A stretch of DNA of 64,000 nt, from assembly GCF_949628265.1 (NCBI RefSeq), contig NC_088788.1:34892335-34956334 (forward strand), written 5' to 3'. Shown piece after piece: positions 49,039 to 61,200 of the stretch. The position numbers and the translations under genes are program-made. Each line of letters opens with the position of its first letter. The stretch's first letter is position 1. The stretch is from Cloeon dipterum. Its lineage: Eukaryota; Arthropoda; Insecta; Ephemeroptera; Baetidae. The notes beneath the pieces are model-generated. The model saw nothing but the letters and a program-made list of their open reading frames with translations, searched no databases and was not told the origin of the DNA.

Positions 49039-50129
49039 GTCATGCGCATTTTCATATGATGGATACACACACACATTATTTAATTTGGCTCTAGCTCTCT
49101 CACCCTTCGGGTTGTCCATTATTCCTTTCAGCTTGTTAAGACGGATCTAGTTGCAGTGTTTCTCGCTCTTTGTAAATTCGCTGCTCGATCAAAACACGAT
49201 TCATTATCAAAAGATACTCGTATCGACCTTTGAAAAGTACTATAATTAAGTCTCTAGCGCCAGTAATAACTCCTCACCTCGACCAAACAGTTTCAAATAA
49301 TAGGTTTCAATGTTACCAAGTATCAACACGAAAAAACATACATTTCGCGATTCTAAAACAAAAAATTTTGCTCAAAGGCTTTTGAAAAAAAGTTTTTATG
49401 TGCTTTAATAATAAGCTTTGTTCATAAATTTCTGTTAGAGCGACAAAATAACAGCACCTTTGAGAGCTAACGATGTTTTCATTTAGCTTCAAGTGCACAA
49501 ATTTTCGTGTTAAAAATGTCCTTATTACAGTCGTCGGACACGATTTCAAAAGTGATTCCGCTCACGCTCGATTTACATGTAATATGAGATGCATATATAA
49601 GAGTTTTGTGATTTTTTCGAGTGCCGTTGTCGGTGTGTCTCTTTCTCGCGAACAGCGCAGCAAAAAATAGTTTTTTCAATTATTCTGTTATTTCGCGCTC
49701 GTGCAATGATTTTTCACGTTTAAGCCGGCACAAATATGCCAAACCGCTGTTAATACTGCTACAATGAAAGGAGAAAAGACATTTTGCCAAAAGATATGAA
49801 AAAAAGATGATTTTAAACGCATTCATTGTTGTATCTGCACACATACACACACTAGGTTGCCGTCAGTGCGATCGATTTTAGGCTCATTCACTTGGAAAAG
49901 GTTTGAAATATCAACATATATTTCACTGTTTCAGCATTGAGATAAACAAAACACTGTAAATCAATTTGCCCTTTTCTCAAAAACTGAAGCAATTCACCAG
50001 GTATGCGAGGTTAAAATTCCCTGAACGGTTTGCTTTTCAATTTTTAAAGAGTGACGAAATTTTATGGGTTGGAGAGCAAAATTGGCAGCAAACTTATCCA
50101 ACTTTACAGTTTACACCAGATCACTAGTC

Positions 50130-50960
50130 GATTTTGTCATAAAATTATTCATTGTCACGGGTTTTACGGGACAATTAATGTTGTAAAATTGTCTCATCTC
50201 CCCCGGGTTCAATTTAAAATATATGGGGTGATTCGGATTCCTCTTGTCGAGACCAATCAAACTGATACTAAATTTGCTGTCCTAGGTCAAGGTCAAAGGT
50301 CACTACTGTTAATTTTGGTTTTTAATTAAAATTTTAGTAATGAGCTCAGGATTTTGGAATTGCGGAAATGAGCTAAAAAGTTTTCCTATTACACGTGTGA
50401 ACTTTGGTGAAATTTCAATGAAACGCTCGCTTTAATTTTTGAGGAAAACAATATTTTTTACTTTTTAGTTTTGCAATTATTGGAAACTCCATATCTTGGG
50501 TTCTAACGATCAGAATTGCAAGAACTAACATCGTTAGACTCGTCTCGACCTCCCATGACCAGCTTAAGGGTTTAGGGGGTGCCCAACCTCATCCCCCAAA
50601 TATTAAACCCCTTAGAAAAAAAGTAAAAATTTTTATGACACTAGAATTTAGTATTATTTTAAATTTGTATTTTCAAACAATGTTTAATTTAGGGCAGTTT
50701 TGGATAATTTAAAAAAATTTAAGTAAAATACAAAATATTTTAAGTTAGTAGAATATTTCTACCATTTAAATTATAGCAGGGGGGTGAAAGTGGTGGATCG
50801 TAAGCACCCTCTAAACCCTTCTCCTGGTCAGGGGAAGTCGAGACAAATCAAATGGTGGGTAGTTTTTGCAATTCTGATTGCTAGAACCCGAGATTTAGAG
50901 TTTGCAATATATGCAAAGAAAAGAAAAGTCGAAAAATTCGTGTCTTTCGAGTTTTGGAGT
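50130..50960 (+). repeat. Foldback-related repeat, longer copy
   Basis: The first half matches 40580-41015. A left arm (CTTGGGTTCTAACGATCAG) lies near 50.5 kb and an inverted right arm (CCCGAGATTTAGAGTTTGC) near 50.9 kb, with a diverged AT-rich centre. This shows the arms belong to a larger element. Confidence 0.65.
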
Positions 50961-51626
50961 GAAATATTTCTTACATTTAAGAGCACAACAAATTGAAATT
51001 TTCAAAAAGTTCCACACAATATCATAGAACAACTTTTAAGCATGTTGAGCTAATGGATTTCCAAATTATATTAGAAACCAAAATTTACAGTGGTAACCTG
51101 TGACTTCAAACCCGTAAAAATGTCGAAATATTTATATGAAAGAATCTGCAAGCCAATTTTTTCCTCCAACCTGTGACATTTCGTTGTGAATTCTTGTTCA
51201 TTTACAACTTTGTCTATAACATTAAGCAATTTGCACGCAAATCCTGGTACTTCCTCTTTCTCGCTGATTTAAAATGAAGCTGAAAATTAGAATCGGGAAG
51301 GCAAGGCATGACGCATTAAAGAAGTGGCTGTAATGGAAAGTGATATGAACTTAAATATTGTGATTCAATAGAGATGTAGCAGACTTGGCTTTACTTGGCA
51401 TGAGGGTAATTTTTCCATACACTCGTCACTCACAAAAACGAAAACATAATACACTCAAACACGTCGTCACATTCAAACACACTATATTAAAATTTAAGTT
51501 GTTCTATAATTCAAACTAATATGGATCGAAGATAAAAAGCAGCACATTCACGTTATTTTCAGTGTCGACTTTTATCTAAAACTTTTGCCGACGAATGGTA
51601 TCCAAGTGAAGAAAAAAAAACAACGC

Positions 51627-51654
51627 GACGCCTGGCCGCGAATTTCCAGGCGTC
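51627..51654. other. Perfect 9-bp hairpin with 10-nt loop
   Basis: GACGCCTGG (51627-51635) pairs with CCAGGCGTC (51646-51654). It is GC-rich within AT-rich sequence. Function unknown. Confidence 0.6.
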
Positions 51655-52274
51655 TTATTGTATTGAGCAACAACCAATTATTGTAATTATATACCACCCG
51701 AAATTAATTACATAACATGAAAAGCATTCACTCAAATTATTATTAATATTATAAATACCATTAAATAGTGTCTTTCAATATTTCAAACATTTCCAAACGG
51801 TTTCAGGATATTATATTATTAAAAATAACGTCTCGTCTGCTGTGTAAGTTTCTATTTGCAATAAATGTGTTCTTGAAATAATAAATTCAAAAGGTCATTA
51901 TACTTTTACAGTTGTTTCATTTCTTAATCAGTATTTGGTTAAATTTTATGAAATGCCCTACGAGCAGAATAAATGACGTGAGGTTTAATAAGGTTTAAAT
52001 AAAAATATTGTCGATACCTCCTGTTGGCATGTGTCCTCAGTCAGATTTGGATTAATTTGCTAAAAAATCTTTACAATTATAATATGTTGTGATGAATTCA
52101 ATAATTTTCTTACGCTTTGGAGCACAATATTATCTGACGCTACTCTGAGATAAAAAAATATGTACTTAAAGCCGAGAGTGTAAATATTTAATCTATAAAA
52201 ATAATATAATAATTTATAATCGATTTCCTTACATTCTATTGTTCAAGGTGGATAGTTGGCCTGGCAGGACACAG

Positions 52275-52289
52275 ATGGCGGCGCGATGA
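52275..52289 (+). promoter_or_regulatory. uORF overlapping the NUAK-like start codon
   Basis: ATG GCG GCG CGA TGA encodes MAAR. Its stop overlaps the main ATG at 52286 (ATGA), so ribosomes using the first ATG would need to re-initiate. This arrangement commonly dampens translation. Confidence 0.5.
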
Positions 52290-55200
52290 GCACAGAAGTG
52301 GGCGTAAACATGGCGTACTGGAACGGTAAGTAATTTGTTTATATCTCGCAAAATTCGCCGAATTTCGACATTAACACGCGACAGACTCATCGAATTCGGA
52401 AAAAGGCGAAAATTTTAAATTGAACTCGATCCGTGAAGCATGAAAATTTGGCGAAGCAAGGGCGGGGCGAGGTGCAAAATAGGGATGAGAAAGGCAGCAC
52501 CATCGCCTCTCAAACTCGCAGGCTATTTTAGAACTTACAGTCGAGCCTCAATTCTCCAAGTGATCGCATCTCCTCGAATTAATTCAGCTTAACTGGTCCG
52601 AACTTCACTTAACAGCGTGAATTCGCGACTGGTCCGCTTTGGTTTCATTCCGGACCTGCGTTTGCTATTAAAAAACGATGCGGCAGCCGCGAGTCTAACT
52701 GAACCTAGTGCTGGACTTTTAGCGGCCTCTCCTTCTCACTCAAATTTAAGGTAAAAAATTAAATTGAATTTTTAATTTGTTCTTATTTTTTACTGCAATA
52801 TTATTTTGGTTTTCACATTATTTTTTAATAAAGTGGACCAAATTTCCAATTATTTGGTGTTTTAAATTTAAATATTGTGATTTTAGTGAAATAATTATCG
52901 AAATTATCATAAAAACGCTTTTAATTCACAAGGAAACAAAGGATTAATATTGCAATCGTCTCACGAGCGGATAACCCTTTTAAAGTGAAGAGGTGTTGAC
53001 ATAATTCTCACCTCGCGACTAATCTTGATAACACTTTTGCTGGTTGATAAAGGAATGGAAACGCAATGAGACAATTCATATCTCACGGGCACTGTGCAAA
53101 TAATAATTTATGCGCAATGACGTGCAATTATTTCCGTTTATTTCCTTTCCATTCGCCCAGCTAAAATCTCACTCGGGAAGATAATTTTGGAATGCATGTA
53201 CACGCGTTATCAGCAAAATTAAACTGCTATTGCAAATCTGCTCAAGTGCGTACTAATTATCTCGCTAATTAGTGGCTATTGGTCGCGAATGTTTCATGCT
53301 CTAATCATTGATTGCCAGTCGCGATGTCACTCTTCAGCCAGAGGAGTATTATATTAAATTTGAGATAAAAACTTCAAGTGACACTGGCGTGATTTTTGTT
53401 ATAATTTCTCTTCAATAATTAGAGAGTGTTTGTCAGTTTTTAATGCTTCTTCATTAAGAAACTTAAATGTTTTAGGATAATGTATATTTAATTTCACTAA
53501 TTGCCTAATTAATGAGTGCTAAGTTTGGTAGTATAAATATGATTTAGCTGATTTGGGGCAGAGTTGCCCTGTTAGCCCATTATAAACTTAATTTTGAAAC
53601 TAAAATAAATAAGCTTCTCAGAAAGTCTATGAAAAATCCTTTTTACCTTTACTTCAAATAAAAATCAGGAAAAAGCCCAATATTTTCCAGGTTATTTCTG
53701 TTTAAATGTTTTGAGAAAATCGGCTCAAAAGTTTGCATGATCTCTACTGTACAACAACGAATTATTTCACAATTTCAGGAATTTTTCCTCAAAATTTGCA
53801 CATCGCTAGATAGATCGCGAGGAGTGGGATCGAAATCAAGCCAAATAAAAAATCGAATAATTTGGCAAAATCTAAAATTTAACTGTTCCTCAGTCCAGAT
53901 ATCAGTATTGTTGTTTGATTTCATAAACTCTAACCTCAAAATGAACTACATTCGATAGTCAACAATGCAAAATGTTCTTAATTTCCGGCTGTAAAGCTCT
54001 ACTTTAAATTCAAATTTCCTTCATAAAACCTTTAGATCTATAATTTAAAAATCTTATCGTGAATTATTAATAAATGATTTGTTAAATTTAACCAATTAAC
54101 AAGAGCTATTTTTCTCATTTAAATGGGTCATTTTCTCAATCTCTGATATAAACTTAGTGCATATAGTAGTTGAGGAAATCGCATTCCTTAGTCTTCTTCA
54201 AATAAAAGTCGAGAATTCTCTAGCACCCAGTTAACACCAGTTTTGCGTTGATAAGAAAAAACTTTTCTTTTCGGGGGACGCGCACGTTGCACGTGGCTTG
54301 CGAGTGAGGGCAAAATAATTACGGCGGGGTGTCCCTTGTTGTGCGAGCGACGGATGGTCGGGCGGACGGACGGACGGACGCTCGGTAGTCCTTGATTCGA
54401 GAGAAGAACAAGTCTAGAGTGGACTATTTGCTGGCAGAGAGCGAGTCGGAGTCGCACCAGAAATAGCCCGGCCTGCGCCTCTCGCACTCGCAGGCTGGCT
54501 TGAATTCCATCTGCGTTACATTTAGCGCCTCTGCAGTCCAAAAACTTGCCGACCAGTTAATCACCACCGCCACTTTCCGCCCGACCCGACTTGCGCTAAT
54601 CCAAACTTTCTGAGGGGACATTTTTCATCTCATGCTGGACGAAATAAATTATTATCACTTTTGATTGAATTATGATATGAGGTTATTATTAAAAAGCTTT
54701 TAGTAGTTTCATTGCTCCCTTACTTTTATGAATCATAAATGTTGGCTCTCATTAACGTCACTGCTAATAAAATTTTAGTTTTATAATGGGTTTTTAGAAC
54801 GATATCAAGTTTAAATTTTGCTTTTTTTAATGGTTTGCACGTTCAATTAGTCGCATAAATGCATTTTTCACATTTTAAGGGGGTTTGGCTAACTAGGGAA
54901 GGTCATGAAGAGTCAAACGGTATGCAGTTTTTGTAAATCTGATGCTTAGAAGCAGAGATTTGGGGAAAACGTCTTTAAAAAAAGCGCGTCAGCTAAATCT
55001 CAGGTTTTAAGAGTCACAAATGCAAAAATTCTATACCGTTCGACTTTTCTTTACGTCCCATGGTGAACTGAAGTGATTTAAGGGTGATAAACACTCAACC
55101 TCGTAGCGCAGTGAGGTGCAAACAACATCAAAATTTAAAATATTCCTTTTTTATAGTGCAAAAAAGGTGTTTAAGTGTTGGCACCATTCGAGTGCCTTGA

Positions 55201-58200
55201 CTATCTAGGGGAGGTCGAGACTAATCTTCTGGTATTTCATTTTTTTCAAAATCTGACCCGTAAAATCCTTTAATTTGAGAAATTCAGAATTTATCAACGG
55301 TTTCGTTGGTCAATTATGGCAACATTTTGCTGCTTTAAGAGATTGAGGAATGCATTACGTCTTTTGTAGGATTATGAACTCAAGGTTGTTTGATAAAAAT
55401 CTTTTCAAGAGAAGCTGAATTTCTTTCAGAAGCTCGCTACGTTATGAATTTTCCCTTTGGAGTTGGTGTTTACTAGCCATTATTCGACTGCCGAGAAGAA
55501 GAGTCCATATTTGTAGATGAAACCTCTATCTTTCGAGTGCGCTCGACATCTTTTTCTCATATATTCATGCATGTTTGGATTCAATCTCGCAGCTAAGTAA
55601 ATACCGGCGCCAAGATGAGTAGATGCGAGCGATAAAGCACGGCTTCAGTTTTAATCCGGCCCTGTACAAAGAAAAGATAAAAGCTCAAATGTCGTGGAAA
55701 TAGCAAAAAATGGTCGCCGCTTTTCGGACACGCTTTATGCAAAGTCGCCGCTTTTCACTTTGCGACGTGAATGCAGACCAGGAACGAGGGAAGGTCGGAG
55801 AAGGCTTGAAAAAGTATCAAAAGGGGCAGGAAATCTCAGTAGTGTGCTTTAAGGATAGCTTCCTTTGCCGCATCGCGCGTCACGATGCGAAAAAATAAAT
55901 TCTGCACGACGTGGCCAACCAGCAAATAATCGCAAGGGACATTAAAGGGAATTGGTACTGCACAATCCTTGAAAATGCGTGTTGCCAATGCATGAACTCA
56001 TCTCTTAGGATTGCATTGAAGCCAAAACCAAAATTGACTGGCATTTTTTAGAAAAGTTGCTGCAAAGCTATAAAATGGATAGGACGGTTTCCTTACCTGA
56101 AATCATATTTTATTTCACAACAAAGAGTTGCCCTAAACACGCTGTTGGACAGATCTCGACGAGAGGAATTGAAATCTGCCAAGAAAATGTGGTCAAACGC
56201 TGGAAATTGTGGAGAAAATTTGAATAATTTGATTTTTTTCTGTAGCAAGGTCCTTTTTTGATTAGAACAAAAATTGTTTATTGAAAAACTGCTTATTGCA
56301 TCCAAAAATTCAAATAATTTTCAACTGTCGCTCTATATCGATCCACTTTGAGAGGCACGCGTTAATATCATAAAAAAACCTTTAGAAAAATCGCTAAAAT
56401 CATTTCTAGCAGATGCTGCCAACAACAAACATTTTTTGTCTCGTCTTGTCACAGTGCCGAGCTCTTTTTGCGCAGATAATACTTTCCATCTGTTCGTTTC
56501 CCAAGTTATTCGTTTTTATTCCAAATTGTGCGCGAAAATACACGCGTCCAGCAGTCTGCCATCACAAAACCGTGCGAGTGAGTCAAAATCCAGGAATTGC
56601 GTCCTATATTAATGACTGTGAACGCGAATGTCGAGCTCCAAGGTGCATTCACACTTGACCGAGCTGTTCCCGCCGACGAAGAGTGGGTGTTTTTTTAATA
56701 TTACAGCCGGGAAAGAGCCAAGCGCGACAGCTGCCTTCGTAATTATTCCGAGCGTCTGAATACCACACGACAGCTGGAGCTTAGACGCCTCGGATTTGAA
56801 TAAAAGAGGCAAAAAATGGCGATAGATAAGACAGCAGGGAAGCTGCATCAATCTAATTCAATTCGACTTTAGCTACAAATTAAACAAAATATTTTAAAGT
56901 CGAAAATGTCGGGTTTTTTCATCGAATATGGAATGAAAACTGCCTTAAACGGGTTCCTAATAGAGATAAACATTTTTAAAACCTGACTGTTGAGTGGAAA
57001 TTTTGAAAGAAATGTCTCATGCATCGGAAATATAGACAATTTGGAGTTTTTTGAAAGGTGCTTTAGAATTCAAAGACGATTTGGATGTTTTTTTTATCTA
57101 TATACACAATTTAAATAACGCGGCTCAAAATTAAACAAATATTTCCAACCCTATGAAAAATACGCTCCGTGCTCTCCAACAAGTTGAACCCGCGTCTCAA
57201 CATGTTCTGGAGCGAGGGTCAGCGCGAGAGCAAATATTGCAGTGAGCATTACAAGCGGAGGTAAAACGAGATGCTCGTCGTCAAGTGCGGAGGAGCGACC
57301 GTGGTCTGAAATGAAGCTGCAGGCCGCATGAAAAAAAGTGTTCCAGACCGAGCATTGTTTCGCTCCCCTTGCAGGCAACCAGAATAACACATCACACCTG
57401 AATAATTCAAAAGCACGTCGTGCTGGTGCATTGTTCTCTTCCAGTCGACGTCTACAAAGTGTACAACTCTTCTCTCACAATCAGTCGGTTGCGAACGACT
57501 TTGGCACTACTGCGGAAATTTGCACTGCCAATTGAGCAATTAACAAATCGCTCTGCTGCACAGCGAGTGGCATCGGAGATCGGAGACGCGCGCAGTGACC
57601 GCAGTTAGCTGGTCGGTTAGTAGCCCAGTTAGTTGGGAAACTGCGACTGTTTGGTAAGCGGCGTCGAGAAAAGTTGCAAGCAGACCGCGAGATTGGCGCC
57701 AGAGTGCTTTCTTCTCTTTGCACCATGTGCTGCTGCGCTAATGTATGCATGTATGCATTTATATATATATATTTCACTTCGAGTCCGATGGACATTATCT
57801 ATCGCTTTTGGCTATCGGCCACCCCACATTTCGCAGTGGACAAATATAATGTGCAAAAGCGAGAATTTTTTTTATCAACTTTACCCTCGTAAGATATCTG
57901 GAATTCCTCATTAAATATCCTTTGATATCAGTAAAATCGAAGCATAGAATGTTCATTACATTTGAGACGATAAGATTTAAAATTACTTTAAAGTAATGGG
58001 TGTACTTATCGGCCTTGTTGCTTTTAATTAATAACTGTGGCGCCTAAAATCAGTGCTGTGTATAGTAGATAAACTTTTTTCATCAGCCTTTTTCATTAAA
58101 TTCAAGGGCTTGCGCGAAATTCCTAATATCTAAGTATTTCTTAAGGTTAAAGGTCCAAATTTCCATATTGCTAGCCATAACAAGGAACGTAAACATGACG

Positions 58201-61200
58201 ATTCATAACCAAATTTATGCGTAGTTCATGTTGACTCGAGAAAGGCGACACGAGACACACGATCGCTGGGGACGTTTGAAAATTCACTCGCGTTGGCAGG
58301 AGTCGCTCTGGTGATTAGAGCCGATGGACGGAGACAATGTGTTACGTCACCACGCCTGATGAGTCACGCGCGCCAGACTCCACGCGGGCCGCCCTTCTTT
58401 GGACTGACTGAGCAAAGCGACACTGCGTGCGATTGTCCGGGAAACACCGCCACTCTCTCCAGTTGAAAGACAGAAAAGCGTTGCGGGTAGAAATGACGTG
58501 ATTCTTTTTTCCACTGACTGCTTCCATGGGAAAGAATCGTGAAAGCGAGAAGTTTTTCACTTCCAGTCGGATGGCTTTAATAAAAAAGCTGGCTCAGCAA
58601 TGACGTGCAGCGATTGCACTCGTTTTTATTGAAGGGTCGTGCTGAAAATAAACAATTTTTCTACCCTCTCCAACCAAATACCAATTTTTGTTCTTTTTTC
58701 TTATTTAAAAGTTTTTAAAAGATAATTATTTTCATGAATTTGTCACTCAATACGTTATTTACGACAAGCATAGTTGTCTTTTAGACAAGCAAGTGTCTTT
58801 GTTCTCCTCTTTCGCTGCGAGTGGAGGGGGAGCGTGTTCTTTCACCCCCTCCACTGCCTGCTCGTCAAAAACTAGCTGCAGAATTTATGCTCCCCCGATG
58901 CGTTTGACTTGTAATAATTATTTTTATATGACATGCAGTGAGTTCAAATTATTCTAATTATAAAGATAGATGAATTTTGCTCAAAATTTGGCAACCACTC
59001 CCAGCAAAAACTGCGATTACCCCGAGCCCCCATAGCGGGTGGGTAGCCCTTTCATAGTTTATCGACGCTCGGAGCCGGCGTTCATAAAGCAAAATAAATT
59101 TTGCAAGCGAGAGTGTGGAGATCCTTTATGATAGCGGCACTGAGTGAGTATAATTTAACGGCCGAGCTACACACACAGAGTTGAATAAGCAAACTCGTCT
59201 GCTTGCTTTGCGCGAACAATGAACGCGGCGGCGGAAGAGGCCCCGAAGTCCTCTCTCGAGGGCACTCTCGTGCTCGGTTTTTCACCTAGCGGGATTTTTG
59301 CACCAAGACCGGAATATGGTTCCGAGCATGTGCACGTAGTTTTTGCCCGGCGTCTGGCCCGATCACGCCGGTCTGAACACTATTGACCCGCCAGTCGGTG
59401 GGTTGCTCGCATTTTGCACGAGCGAGTGGGAAAGCGTGGGATGTCAGTGCCCTTGCCGCGCTTTCTGCCCTTCTAAGGGAATCTGCCGACCTTGTCACGC
59501 CTGCTAAACGCCTCACTCACTCAAACGCTTGTCGCGCGGAACTTGTTTACTGAATTATTTACACCTGAATTCTTTTGAAATATTTTTGATAACCTCTAAA
59601 ATATGCAAAAACCAGGGGGGAAATAATATGAGAAAATTTTTACACTGATCTAAGTGAAATAAAATTATTATGATTTATTTTCTTTGCAATAAGCGGTTAT
59701 GTAGCTTAGGTTGGCAGAAAAATTATACCGCACAAATGAAAATATTCTAAGCACTACGAGGATCTCTAAACAAGATCTTGATTTCTCTTTGAAGCCACCA
59801 TTCTAGAGAATTAGTGTGTTGCCAAAGTTAATTTTGGCTTTAACGGCTTTTACTCAATCTTTACGTCTTTAATGGTTGCAAACAAGAACTTCGCAGTGTC
59901 AAGCCTCATATATGGTTCTTAAAGAAGCTCTGGAATTTCATTTTTGACACGGACTTCTGAGTGTCGAATTAGAGGCTAGTCAACCAAATCACTCGTTCGA
60001 CAATTCGACACGACGTCTGAACCTAGCAAAGAGTACCACATCAAGAACGCTGGCGACCAAGCGGTTATGTCATTGGTTTGACGTTGCGCTGGTCTAAAAG
60101 ATCAAGATCGAGACAGCAGCGAAACCGCGACATTCAGCGTAAGCAAAAAGGCAGGTCAGACTTGTCCCTTGACTCGCTTCCACTTCCGCTGGCTGTCGCT
60201 GTGGTGCTGCTGTCTCGATCTTAGGACAGTGCCACGTACAGTCAGAGATCAGCTCTCTTCTCTGATTGGTGGCCGGCGTTCTCGTCGCACTTTTTGCTTG
60301 ATTCAGAACGAAAACCTTAAAATGGTTTTATCGTTTCCACCGATTTTCGGTCTAATTATCAATCGAGTGATTCGGCTGCCAATCATAATTCGGCCCCTAG
60401 GGCACTAGCAGAAATAAAATTTCAGTTCTACTTTAATTCTAATTCAAAATATCTCTGTCCAAAAATCAAAGATAAGCAAACGAGTAATTTTCGAACGAAA
60501 AAAGGAATAGAAACGCAACTTTTTCTCGAATCCATCTAACAATAAGAGAAAATCGGTGTGCCATCTATTTTCGCAAGTAATCAAGTTGAATAACTCGAAA
60601 CCATGAGTACCAGGAAAGCCCTTAGACGCGGAATTCAACGAAGCAAAACAAAAACACCTCTTTCGTGACAAAACAAACAAACCGACGACAACGGTTCAAG
60701 TTCTTTCGGCTCTTGTGTGATTGCGGCAATTCAGGCAATTGTACGGGCTCCATTAAATGCGATCATGTGCTCTTTTCGTGCACCACAAATGCATTATATT
60801 CTACGATAGTTGCCAATTAAGGAGGCTTTGTGGACGCTTGCCCGGCACGTATACCAAATGCAAATATGCGTTTTACAACAGCCAAATGAGGGGTGTGATT
60901 TTCTAGAAGAGCGGCTGTGTTTTCCTGTGTTATTCCGAGCTGAAAATAGCCCGACGTCAGCTGGTCCATCTATCTGCACGAATAATATTTACTCCTTCGC
61001 CGCTCACTTTTTGTGCACAAACCACACACGGAATACTACTCACGCGGTTTCCTGGAACCGGAGATCAATTACTCACCTCGACTCGTAATATATATTTTTC
61101 TGTAACTTTCCTCGTATTAGCAACACCCGCTGTCGCTATTAGCCTCTAATGTTAATTTGTTTTTTATGCCCGTCAAGTGCTGTTTAATTCGTGAAAAAAA

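Larger units (their letters stand above)
48578..52270. other. BTB-gene 3'UTR and intergenic region
   Basis: The likely 3'UTR is followed by an AC microsatellite, a foldback-related repeat and AT-rich sequence with a 9-bp hairpin at 51627-51654. No other gene recognised. Confidence 0.55.
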
